A DNA stretch of 21,068 nucleotides from Treponema sp. UBA1233. GTDB taxonomy: Bacteria > Spirochaetota > Spirochaetia > Treponematales > Treponemataceae. This document shows positions 14,404 through 21,068 of the stretch, piece by piece. How positions within the stretch are numbered: the first letter of the stretch is position 1; each line of letters starts with the position of its first letter. The position numbers and the translations under genes are program-made. Location of the stretch: positions 161,090 through 182,157 of the forward strand of contig DBWR01000033.1 of the NCBI GenBank assembly GCA_002309305.1. The letters run 5' to 3'. Below the pieces are notes generated by a model, which saw nothing but the letters and a program-made list of their open reading frames with translations, was not told the DNA's origin and ran no database searches.

Positions 14404-15741
14404 ATGGAAAAAATTAACAAGGTTGTATCAGCTGTTTTGGCTGGAGCATTGACTGCATCGTGTTTCATGTCATGCGCAAAAAAGGATTCAGGAGTTGGGC
14501 AGGTCCGCTACTTGAATTTCAAACCAGAGGTTGCATCTGTCTATCAGGAATTGGCAGAGGCTTATGAAGCAGAGACAGGTGTAAAAGTTATTGTTGAAAC
14601 TGCTGCAAACAATTCTTACGAATCAACATTGACATCAAAAATGGCGACCAAGCAGGCTCCAACTTTGTTCCAGATTAACGGACCTCGTGGTTATGCAAAC
14701 TGGTCAAGCTACTGCGCTGATCTTTCTGGCACCGAACTTTACAAGCACCTTTCCGATAAATCACTTGCAGTAACAGTTGATGGAGTTCCTTATGGAATTC
14801 CGTATGTTGTCGAAGGATATGGAATCATCTACAACAAGGCAATCACCGATAAATATTTTGCTCTCGAAAACAAAGCAACTCCTTACACAAGCATGGATGA
14901 AATCAACAACTTCGCAGCACTCAAAGCTTTGGCCAATGATATGCAGGCAAACAAAGAAGCTCTGGGAATCAAGGGTGTGTTTGCATCAACATCTTTGAAG
15001 GCGGGAGAGGATTGGAGATGGCAGACCCACTTGGCAAATCTTCCGGTCTACTATGAATTCAAAAACAACAATGTCGATCTTTCATCTGACGCAACAAAGA
15101 AAATCAATTTCCAGTACGATGCTGAATTCAAAAATATTTTTGACCTCTATCTGAACGACTCAGTTATTGAACCAAAGAACGTCGGTGTAAAAACTGTTGA
15201 CAATTCAATGGCCGAGTTTGCTCTTGAGGAAGCCGCAATGGTACAGAATGGAAACTGGGCTTGGGATCAGATTTCTGGTGTAAGCGGAAACAAGGTTCTT
15301 CCTGAAAATGTAAAGTATCTTCCTATTTACACTGGAGTTTCTGGTGAAGAGGGTCAGGGACTTTGCATCGGAACAGAAAACTTCTACTGTATCAACAAAA
15401 AAGCTTCAGAAGCTGATCAGAAAGCAACCGCTGATTTTATCTACTGGCTGTATTCATCAGCAACTGGAAAAGATTATGTAACAAACAAGTTGGGATTCAT
15501 CGCTCCGTTTGATACATTCTCAGACAACGAAAGACCGACAGATCCACTTGCTGTAGAAATCAACAACTGGATGTCAAAACCTGGAATCACATCTGTTGCT
15601 TGGAACTTCACATTGTTCCCTTCACAGACATTCAAGGACAACTTTGGTGCATCTTTGCTCCGCTACGCTCAGGGTTCAAAAGATTGGTCAGAAGTTAAGA
15701 CCAGTGTTGTTGAAGATTGGGCCAGAGAAAGTGAAATGTAA
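14404..15741 (+). CDS. ABC sugar importer, solute-binding lipoprotein (maltodextrin-type)
   Basis: The 445-residue extracellular solute-binding protein (family 1, CUT1-type) captures an oligosaccharide and delivers it to the permeases encoded downstream. The signal peptide MEKINKVVSAVLAGALTASC has two possible lipobox cysteines, C20 and C24, neither a strict E. coli-type lipobox; spirochaete lipoboxes are relaxed. Typical family features follow: an early lobe (VYQELAEAYEAETGVKVIVE), VPYGIPYVVEGYGIIYNK in the hinge region, and MVQNGNWAW, which is usual for CUT1 proteins. I start at ATG 14404, preceded by TTGGAGG, not the in-frame ATG 14368. It is the first gene of the mal operon, directly behind promoter and operator. 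The substrate (maltose or maltodextrin) is inferred from the neighbouring MalQ. Confidence 0.88.
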   Translation: MEKINKVVSAVLAGALTASCFMSCAKKDSGVGQVRYLNFKPEVASVYQELAEAYEAETGVKVIVETAANNSYESTLTSKMATKQAPTLFQINGPRGYANWSSYCADLSGTELYKHLSDKSLAVTVDGVPYGIPYVVEGYGIIYNKAITDKYFALENKATPYTSMDEINNFAALKALANDMQANKEALGIKGVFASTSLKAGEDWRWQTHLANLPVYYEFKNNNVDLSSDATKKINFQYDAEFKNIFDLYLNDSVIEPKNVGVKTVDNSMAEFALEEAAMVQNGNWAWDQISGVSGNKVLPENVKYLPIYTGVSGEEGQGLCIGTENFYCINKKASEADQKATADFIYWLYSSATGKDYVTNKLGFIAPFDTFSDNERPTDPLAVEINNWMSKPGITSVAWNFTLFPSQTFKDNFGASLLRYAQGSKDWSEVKTSVVEDWARESEM

Positions 15742-15776
15742 TAAATCCTAAAGGCGATTTACAACAAATCTTTTGG

Positions 15777-15808
15777 GGAGGGTTTTTCCTGTTGAACCCT
15801 CCTTTTTT
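15777..15808 (+). terminator. Intra-operon terminator or attenuator after the binding-protein gene
   Basis: GGAGGGTT (15777-15784) pairs with AACCCTCC (15795-15802) across a 10-base loop and is followed by six T. It lies between the binding-protein and first permease genes. Partial termination would give more binding protein than permease, as is common in such operons. Confidence 0.75.
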
Positions 15809-15840
15809 CAAGAGTGCTACAAATCCTTATGGAGGAAACT

Positions 15841-16704
15841 ATGAAAAATGAAAATAATCCACTCAAAAAATATTTTCCAATTTTTGTCTTGCCTACATTA
15901 GTCTGCTTTGTCCTATTTTTTCTGATACCTTTTATTATAGGCATTGTATTATCGTTTACAAACTTTACGACTGTAACTGATATCAAAGGGTTTGTAGGTT
16001 TTCAAAATTATATAAAGGCATTTACAACCGACAAAGAATTTTTACACGCTTTAGGATTTACATCTCTGTTCACTTTGGTTTCGATTGTTACAGTAAATAT
16101 TTTTGCATTTGTTCTTGCGCTGCTTCTTACGAAGGGACTCAAAGGAACTAATTTTTTCAGATCGATTTTCTTTATGCCGAATCTGATTGGCGGAATCGTT
16201 TTGGGATATATTTGGAATCTTTTGATTAACGGACTCCTTCTGAAATATTTTGGTGAAGATATTTCGTTCAAAACGGAGTACGGATTTTGGGGACTTGTGG
16301 TTTTGACAAACTGGCAGCTGATTGGCTACATGATGGTAATCTATATCGCGGGTTTACAAAGTATTCCTGACGATATGTTGGAGGCCGCACAGATTGATGG
16401 AGCGTCTTCACTTACAATTCTTTTCAAAATCAAGATACCAATGGTCATGCCTTCAATCACAATCTGCATGTTCCTAACTTTGTCAAACTCATTCAAAATG
16501 TTCGACCAGAATCTTGCGTTGACAGCTGGTGCTCCAGAAAAGAGTACTGAAATGCTTGCTCTGAATATTTATCAGACTTTCTATAATAGAAATGCAAACT
16601 GGCATGGTGTGGCTCAGGCTAAGGCAACCATTTTCTTTATCATCGTTGCGGTGATTGCTTTCCTGCAGTTGAAACTTACTAACAGAAAGGAGATTGAATC
16701 ATGA
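15841..16704 (+). CDS. ABC sugar importer permease, MalF type
   Basis: The 287-residue inner-membrane permease has about six membrane segments (for example about 12-40, 71-98, 104-130 and 148-172). The cytoplasmic EAA loop that contacts the ATPase is EAAQIDGASSLTILFKIKIP (181-200). It pairs with the MalG-type protein encoded next to form the channel. The start ATG 15841 has GGAGG (15831-15835) just upstream; the longer in-frame ATG 15814 would add a polar extension lying over this ribosome binding site. It is shorter than E. coli MalF and lacks its large periplasmic P2 loop, as is normal for non-enteric CUT1 permeases. Its stop overlaps the next start (ATGA). Confidence 0.9.
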   Translation: MKNENNPLKKYFPIFVLPTLVCFVLFFLIPFIIGIVLSFTNFTTVTDIKGFVGFQNYIKAFTTDKEFLHALGFTSLFTLVSIVTVNIFAFVLALLLTKGLKGTNFFRSIFFMPNLIGGIVLGYIWNLLINGLLLKYFGEDISFKTEYGFWGLVVLTNWQLIGYMMVIYIAGLQSIPDDMLEAAQIDGASSLTILFKIKIPMVMPSITICMFLTLSNSFKMFDQNLALTAGAPEKSTEMLALNIYQTFYNRNANWHGVAQAKATIFFIIVAVIAFLQLKLTNRKEIES

Positions 16705-17543
16705 CAAATAAAAATAATAAAACAGGTTCACAGTTTATCTACGCAGTTCTGGTTGTTTTGACGGCAATATTTATCTTCCCGATTATTTTGGTCCTGATGA
16801 ATTCCTTCAAATCAAGGTTGTATGTTTCAACAGTTCCATTTGCTTTACCAAGTGGAAATATGTTTGTTGGTCTGGAAAATTATATCAAGGGTCTTACAAC
16901 GTCCGGATTTTTTATGGCATTTTTGAGATCCGTTTGGGTGAGCATTGCCTCCGTTGCTTTGATTATTGTGGGAACTTCCATGACGGCTTGGTTTATCGTC
17001 CGTGTTAAAACAAAACTTACAAAAGCACTGTACTACGTTTTTGTCTTCAGCATGATTGTTCCGTTCCAGATGGTGATGTACACGATGACATTTATGGTAA
17101 CAAGTCTTGCTTTCGATAATGTAGTAGGAATTGTTCTTGTATATCTTGGATTTGGAGCTGGACTTTCAGTTTTCATGTTTACCGGTTTTGTAAAAAGTGT
17201 TCCGCTGGAAATTGAGGAAGCTGCGACAATCGATGGATGCAATCCGCTGCAAACATTTTTTATCGTCGTGTTCCCAATGCTCAAGCCGATTGTCATAACA
17301 GTTGCAATCCTGAATGCCATGTGGATTTGGAATGACTATCTTTTGCCTTACCTGATTTTGGGTTCCGATCACAAGACAGTTCCTGTTGCAATTCAGCTGG
17401 CAATGCAGGGAGCTTACGGTTCTACTGATTACGGTGGATTTATGGCGATGCTTGTTGTTTCAATTATTCCTATAATTATCTTTTATGTATGTTCACAAAA
17501 GTATATTATAAAGGGTGTAATTGCAGGAGCAGTAAAGGGGTAG
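16701..17543 (+). CDS. ABC sugar importer permease, MalG type
   Basis: The 280-residue inner-membrane permease has about six membrane segments. Its EAA loop is EEAATIDGCNPLQTFFIVVFP (172-192), followed by the conserved WIWNDYLLPYLIL (208-220) typical of MalG-like proteins. The ATG overlaps the MalF-type stop by four bases, indicating translational coupling. An AAAGGAG ribosome binding site lies within the upstream gene. Together with the MalF-type partner it forms the transmembrane part of the importer. No nucleotide-binding protein is encoded nearby, so a shared MsmX/UgpC-like ATPase encoded elsewhere is expected to power it. Confidence 0.9.
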   Translation: MTNKNNKTGSQFIYAVLVVLTAIFIFPIILVLMNSFKSRLYVSTVPFALPSGNMFVGLENYIKGLTTSGFFMAFLRSVWVSIASVALIIVGTSMTAWFIVRVKTKLTKALYYVFVFSMIVPFQMVMYTMTFMVTSLAFDNVVGIVLVYLGFGAGLSVFMFTGFVKSVPLEIEEAATIDGCNPLQTFFIVVFPMLKPIVITVAILNAMWIWNDYLLPYLILGSDHKTVPVAIQLAMQGAYGSTDYGGFMAMLVVSIIPIIIFYVCSQKYIIKGVIAGAVKG

Positions 17544-17544
17544 T

Positions 17545-18558
17545 ATGACTATTAAAGACATTGCGAAAGAGTGTGGATGTGCGGTTGGAACTGTATCAAG
17601 AGTTTTAAACAATCATCCTGATGTTAGTGACAAGACTAGAGAAGAAGTTATGGCAGTTGTTGAAAAATATGGATTTGTTCAAAACGCAAATGCAAAGCAG
17701 CTAAAAACGCAGGAGAGAAAAAATCTTGCCATAATTGTAAAGGGGACTTCCAGCACTCTTTTGAATGGTCTTTTGGAACGCATCCAAAGAAAACTTGAGT
17801 CTTCGATTTATTCAGCGAATGTTATCATCCTTGATGAAAATGATAACGAAGGCTTAAATGCGACAAGGATTTATTTTTCACTAAAACCTTTGGGAATCAT
17901 TTTTCTTGGAGGTAGTCCGGACAAGCTGAGTGGAGATTTTGAAAAGGTACACGTTCCAAGCGTTTTGATTTCCAATAATGCTGATTCACTTAAAAGCAAA
18001 TATTTTTCAAGTGTAAGTACAGACAATATGAAAGCGGCATACAGTTCCGCAAAATATTTGATAAAAAATGGACACAAAAAGATTGGTGTAATTGGTGGCG
18101 CAATGGATTCGGAACTCTCCTGTATCCGTTACGAAGGTTTTATAAAAGCAATGAAATCTGCAAAATTGGATTTTGATTTTGAAAAATCTTATGCGGTTTC
18201 GAAATATTCTTTCGAAGGTGGATTCAATGCCGCCGAAGAACTTTTAAAAAAAGATCCATCGATTACTGCAATCTTTACGATGTCTGATGCAATGGCGATT
18301 GGTGCAATCAGGAAACTTACTGACATGGGGAAAAAAATTCCGGAAGATATTTCTATCATAGGATTTGATGGAATTTCTTTGGTTGATTTTATCTGTCCGC
18401 GTCTTGCAACAATTCGTCAGATGGAAGAACAGTTGGCCGACGAAGGACTTTCGCTTTTGTTGGACAACATTGAAAATAAAACAGCACCGTCGCACAAAAT
18501 GATTCCATTTGAATTTGTTGACGGAGAAAGTGTAAAGGACATTTCTAAGAAAACATGA
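17545..18558 (+). CDS. LacI-family transcriptional regulator of the mal operon
   Basis: The 337-residue protein begins with a canonical LacI helix-turn-helix, MTIKDIAKECGCAVGTVSRV then LNNHPDVSDKTREEV. A hinge with the minor-groove leucine follows (NAKQLK, about 49-54). The periplasmic-binding-protein-like sensor domain shows VSTDNMKAAYSSAKYLIKNGH, IGVIGG, RYEGF, AIFTMSDAMAIGAI and SIIGFDGISLVDF. It starts one base after the MalG-type stop, with an AAAGGGG ribosome binding site. It probably represses the operon at 14348-14363 and, being inside the operon, its own synthesis; the inducer would be maltose, a maltodextrin or a derivative. Sensor-domain ligand residues cannot be assigned by eye. 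Confidence 0.92.
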   Translation: MTIKDIAKECGCAVGTVSRVLNNHPDVSDKTREEVMAVVEKYGFVQNANAKQLKTQERKNLAIIVKGTSSTLLNGLLERIQRKLESSIYSANVIILDENDNEGLNATRIYFSLKPLGIIFLGGSPDKLSGDFEKVHVPSVLISNNADSLKSKYFSSVSTDNMKAAYSSAKYLIKNGHKKIGVIGGAMDSELSCIRYEGFIKAMKSAKLDFDFEKSYAVSKYSFEGGFNAAEELLKKDPSITAIFTMSDAMAIGAIRKLTDMGKKIPEDISIIGFDGISLVDFICPRLATIRQMEEQLADEGLSLLLDNIENKTAPSHKMIPFEFVDGESVKDISKKT

Positions 18559-18592
18559 TTTTTTAGTTATGCCCGAAAATAAGGTTGAACAT

Positions 18593-20086
18593 ATGAGTTT
18601 GCTTGATAAACGTGCTAACGGTGTTTTAATGCACATATCATCTTTGCCGGGAAAAACAGGGATTGGGACACTTGGTTCCAGTGCCTATGCTTTTGTTGAT
18701 TTTTTGAAAAATAGTTCACAGACTTATTGGCAGATTTTACCAATCGGGCCGACAAGTTTTGGTGATTCACCATATCAAAGTTTTTCGACCTTTGCAGGTA
18801 ATCCATATTTTATTGATTTAGAATTTCTGGAACATGATGGCCTGATTTCAAAAGAAGATTGGGAAAATGTTAACTGGGGAAACGATTCTACTTCTGTTGA
18901 TTATGGAGTGCTTTACAAAGAACGACATGCCTTGTTCGCGAAAGTCCAAAAAAATTTTGAAAAAAATATTCCATCAGAATATTACGACTTCTGCAATTAT
19001 AATTCTGCTTGGCTTGAAGATTACTCGCTTTTTATGGCAATCAAGGATGCGCACGGAGGATGTTCATTCGATTGCTGGGAAGATGATATCAGAAAAAGAG
19101 AAGGAGATGCTGTAAAGTTTTGGTATGAAAAATGTTTGAATCGTGTTTCATATTACAAAATGCTGCAGTTCCTTTTTTACAAACAATGGTACGCATTAAA
19201 AAAATATGCGAACGAACGTGGAATAAAAATCATAGGTGACATTCCAATTTATGTTGCGGCTGACAGTGCGGATGTTTGGTCAAATCCAAAACAGTTTTAT
19301 CTGGATGCTGATTCAAGACCTATTGAGGTTGCCGGCTGTCCTCCTGATGGATTTTCTGCTGATGGTCAACTTTGGGGTAACCCAGTTTACAATTGGGACT
19401 ACATGAAAAATAATGGATATTCTTGGTGGAAAAAGCGTCTGGAGATGAGTCTGAAAAATTATGATGTACTTCGCATCGACCATTTCCGAGGATTTGATTC
19501 CTACTATTGTATTCCGTTTGGTTCTTCTGATGCGAAATATGGATTTTGGCGGCAGGGACCTGGAGCGGACCTTTTTTCTGAAATCAAAAAAACTTTTGGA
19601 GAACTTCCAATCATTGCGGAGGACCTGGGATTCCTTACTGACTCTGTTTATAAAATGCTTGATGAAGTTGGATTTCCTGGCATGAAAGTTTTGCAGTTTG
19701 CATTTGATTCCAGGGAAACAAATAGTGGATATCTTCCGCATTGCTATAAAAAAAATTCTGTAGTTTATACGGGAACCCATGACAATGATACTATCCGCGG
19801 ATGGATGAGCGCGATTTCAAAAGATGATTTGGAATTTGCAAAAGCATATCTTCGCGCGGATGAAAATAACTTAGCGGTGAACATGATGTTGACTGCGATG
19901 GCAACGGTCTCAAACACCTGTGTGCTTACCATGCAGGATTTGATTGGACTGGATGGAAGGGCAAGAATGAATCAACCTTCGACTGTCGGAAAAAATTGGA
20001 AGTGGCGTGCAACCCAGGACCAACTTTCTGAATCAGTGGGCGAATTTCTAAGGAGGAATACGGTTTTATATAGACGCTGCAGGTAA
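18593..20086 (+). CDS. malQ: 4-alpha-glucanotransferase (amylomaltase, GH77)
   Basis: The 497-residue enzyme transfers alpha-1,4-glucan segments between maltodextrins, releasing glucose, in the cytoplasm. The length matches the short (Thermus-type, about 500) amylomaltases; the N-terminal extension of E. coli MalQ is absent. Motifs seen: GVLMHISSLPG (10-20), WQILPIGPT (46-54), GDSPYQSFSTFAGNP (57-71), GDIPIYVAADSADVW (215-229), the nucleophile D296 in RIDHFRGF, the acid/base E343 in IAEDLG, the third carboxylate D397 in TGTHDND, and NWKWR near the end. I prefer ATG 18593, preceded by AAGG, to the in-frame ATG 18569, which has no ribosome binding site and adds eight residues not usual in the family. 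It is the last gene of the mal operon, followed by a terminator at 20223-20257. Confidence 0.95.
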   Translation: MSLLDKRANGVLMHISSLPGKTGIGTLGSSAYAFVDFLKNSSQTYWQILPIGPTSFGDSPYQSFSTFAGNPYFIDLEFLEHDGLISKEDWENVNWGNDSTSVDYGVLYKERHALFAKVQKNFEKNIPSEYYDFCNYNSAWLEDYSLFMAIKDAHGGCSFDCWEDDIRKREGDAVKFWYEKCLNRVSYYKMLQFLFYKQWYALKKYANERGIKIIGDIPIYVAADSADVWSNPKQFYLDADSRPIEVAGCPPDGFSADGQLWGNPVYNWDYMKNNGYSWWKKRLEMSLKNYDVLRIDHFRGFDSYYCIPFGSSDAKYGFWRQGPGADLFSEIKKTFGELPIIAEDLGFLTDSVYKMLDEVGFPGMKVLQFAFDSRETNSGYLPHCYKKNSVVYTGTHDNDTIRGWMSAISKDDLEFAKAYLRADENNLAVNMMLTAMATVSNTCVLTMQDLIGLDGRARMNQPSTVGKNWKWRATQDQLSESVGEFLRRNTVLYRRCR

Positions 20087-20493
20087 AAGATTTGGTAACG
20101 AATAATGCGGATATTTTCAGTGTAAATCCAATCCTAAAAATCCTCACACTGGAAAATCTGTATTAAGAATCCATTGAAACTTTGGGATTTCTAAAATGAA
20201 AATTTTAGTATCCGGAATTAAGTGAGGGAATAATCTGAAAATTCCTTCATTTTTTTTGATTTAAAATTTGGAAACATCTAATTTAAATTCAGATTTGATT
20301 TCACTCCCTTTGTAAAAAATCCCATCAAAAAGTTTTTGCTTAAATTTAGTTTATATTTTCTAAAATTATTACAATAAACAATCAAAAAAAAATAAGAATT
20401 TTAAAAATAAAAATAATTTTTTAAAATAGTATTCCATTAAAAATTTAAAAGTGATACTATCAACTTTAAGTTTTTATTCGATAGGAGAATATA
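20087..20493 (+). other. Intergenic region after malQ, very A+T-rich in its second half
   Basis: The first part holds a bulged hairpin (20113-20155, AGTGT/ACACT core) and the operon terminator (20223-20257). A half operator TTGGAAAC follows near 20267. From about 20300 to 20480 the sequence is almost entirely A and T, with a 7-bp inverted repeat ATAGTAT (20426-20432)/ATACTAT (20454-20460). Together these look like an upstream regulatory region for the leader ORF at 20494. I see no gene. Confidence 0.5.
20223..20257 (+). terminator. Rho-independent terminator of the mal operon
   Basis: TGAGGGAAT (20223-20231) pairs with ATTCCTTCA (20241-20249), with one G-U pair and a 9-base loop, followed by eight T. 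It is the first strong terminator after malQ. Confidence 0.85.
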
Positions 20494-20550
20494 ATGAAAA
20501 AACTTATCACAGTTTTCGCAGCAGTTCTTGCTGTTTCAGCTTTCGGATGA
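20494..20550 (+). pseudogene. Orphan signal-peptide ORF, probable truncated 5' end of an exported-protein gene
   Basis: After a good ribosome binding site (TAGGAG, about 7 bases upstream), the frame encodes MKKLITVFAAVLAVSAFG and then stops. This is a complete, well-formed signal peptide with no mature protein. The stop codon is created at the point where copy B of the 49-bp repeat begins (20549). The simplest reading is that a gene for an exported protein was cut right after its leader by insertion or recombination at the repeat. An 18-residue secreted or regulatory peptide is a less likely alternative. The A+T-rich upstream region suggests the promoter is still present. Confidence 0.6.
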
Positions 20551-20597
20551 GTTATAATCAAAAGTTGTGGATTGGCTAAAATAGCCAAATTATAGAA
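20549..20597 (+). repeat. Long direct repeat, copy B (49 bp)
   Basis: Near-identical to copy A (11104-11151) and in the same orientation. It contains a perfect hairpin TTGGCTA-AAA-TAGCCAA (20572-20588), and TATAAT near the left end can pair with ATTATA near the right end. It begins within the stop codon of the orphan signal-peptide ORF. Confidence 0.85.
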
Positions 20598-20626
20598 TTG
20601 GTGTTATTTTTTTTAATAAACCAATT
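20596..20626 (+). repeat. Inverted repeat directly downstream of repeat copy B
   Basis: AATTGGT (20596-20602) pairs with ACCAATT (20620-20626). After one bulged G, TTATT (20604-20608) pairs with AATAA (20615-20619), leaving a six-T loop, 12 pairs in all. It sits at the same place as the inverted repeat after copy A but has a different sequence. Confidence 0.65.
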
Positions 20627-20660
20627 GACAACTTGGTGCCTTATATGTGTTATGTGTTAT

Positions 20661-21068
20661 TTATTCTAAATAACCTCCGAAACACCAACCAGAAAAAAAA
20701 TCGTTTCCATCTGATAATTCTGAATTATTTACAGTGAAAACATATACCCAATCTGATTGTATACCATCTATTGTTTCTCGTGGGCCAATTTGGCCTATTC
20801 TTACTTTTGAACCTTTTGGAATAAGTTTTATTATTGAGCCTTCTTTCCCTGGTTTCGTTCTTAAATTCAAATTATCTGTTGTCGTAACATCTTGTAAAAG
20901 ATGAACATTGCATGGAATCCATTCTTCAAACGATGAAGAAGGAAGCCATCCAGAATAATAAGGTCCTCCACCGTCACTCGCATCCATCGGATCTGTAAAA
21001 TCAATCCCGCAGTAATACCATTCACTTTCATTGATCGGTTTGCAAATTGTATAAGCTCTATATATATC
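20661..21068 (-). CDS. SH3b-domain protein, N-terminus cut by window edge
   Basis: The minus-strand frame stays open to the right edge (135 residues seen, 27 of them before the first internal Met at 20987), so the true start lies outside the window. The visible part begins DIYRAYTICKPINESEWYYC. The C-terminal SH3b domain reads TTDNLNLRTKPGKEGS, KGSKVRIG, ETIDGIQSDWVYV and SGWCFGGYLE, ending exactly at the FGGYL motif. The signature is the same as in the SH3b proteins at 3742-4962 and 12423-14054. It is probably exported, like the others, but the signal peptide is not visible. About 110 bases separate its stop from the orphan leader ORF; they contain repeat copy B, its inverted repeat, and two tandem TATGTGT units (20644-20657). 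Confidence 0.8.
   Translation of the reverse strand, partial: DIYRAYTICKPINESEWYYCGIDFTDPMDASDGGGPYYSGWLPSSSFEEWIPCNVHLLQDVTTTDNLNLRTKPGKEGSIIKLIPKGSKVRIGQIGPRETIDGIQSDWVYVFTVNNSELSDGNDFFSGWCFGGYLE

Noticed and set aside
18569..18592. Longer MalQ start at 18569
   Set aside because: There is no ribosome binding site before it. The eight added residues are not typical of the family, and ATG 18593 has AAGG upstream. The evidence is moderate, not decisive.
11104..20597. CRISPR repeats
   Set aside because: The 48/49-bp repeat occurs once at each of two sites 9.4 kb apart, with no spacer-repeat periodicity and no cas genes in the window. A relation to a degenerate long repeat or anti-repeat elsewhere in the genome cannot be excluded.
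20625..20653. TTGACA at 20625-20630 as a plus-strand promoter
   Set aside because: The best -10 after 17 bases (TGTTAT) matches only four of six. It would drive antisense RNA into the SH3b gene, with no other support.

Overview
The window most likely comes from a host-associated Treponema (Spirochaetes). This is inferred from the low G+C content, the many small exported proteins and lipoproteins with relaxed spirochaete-type lipoboxes, and the abundance of bacterial SH3 (SH3b) and NADase-type glycan-binding domains on exported proteins. The species cannot be named from the sequence alone.

Layout. (1) Positions 1-11085 hold thirteen minus-strand genes, one cut by the left edge, with mostly short gaps. 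Exported or lipid-anchored proteins of unknown function (SH3b proteins, two glycan-binding-domain proteins, two exported unknowns) alternate with small cytoplasmic enzymes: a GNAT acetyltransferase fused to a pyrophosphatase-like domain, the MTA/SAH nucleosidase MtnN, a phosphinothricin-acetyltransferase-like GNAT, an isochorismatase-type hydrolase and a cysteine-rich protein. (2) Positions 11086-14054 switch to the plus strand, with a G+C-richer DUF1848 gene and a large exported protein carrying an SH3b domain at each end. (3) Positions 14055-20257 hold a textbook alpha-glucan utilisation operon: promoter, perfect LacI-type operator, lipoprotein sugar-binding protein, intra-operon terminator, two MalF/MalG-type permeases, LacI-family regulator, 4-alpha-glucanotransferase and strong terminator. 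No ATPase gene is present. (4) Positions 20258-20550 are very A+T-rich and carry a promoter-like region, a good ribosome binding site and an ORF that encodes only a signal peptide. (5) From 20661 to the right edge a minus-strand SH3b gene continues out of the window.

The most unusual structure is a 48/49-bp near-identical direct repeat at 11104-11151 and 20549-20597. It brackets the whole plus-strand block (DUF1848, double-SH3b protein, mal operon, orphan leader). Outside the repeats both flanks are minus-strand SH3b genes. Removing the bracketed block would leave a continuous minus-strand SH3b cluster, so the block may have been inserted or rearranged by recombination at this repeat. Each copy is followed at once by an inverted repeat whose sequence differs between the copies. 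The second copy starts inside the stop codon of the orphan leader, which looks like a gene cut off just after its signal peptide.

Working together: LacI should repress the mal promoter until an alpha-glucoside is present. The lipoprotein and permeases import maltodextrin (powered by a shared ATPase encoded elsewhere) and MalQ rearranges it in the cytoplasm. The SH3b and glycan-binding proteins are probably periplasmic or surface-exposed and bind peptidoglycan or glycans, but nothing here shows their targets.
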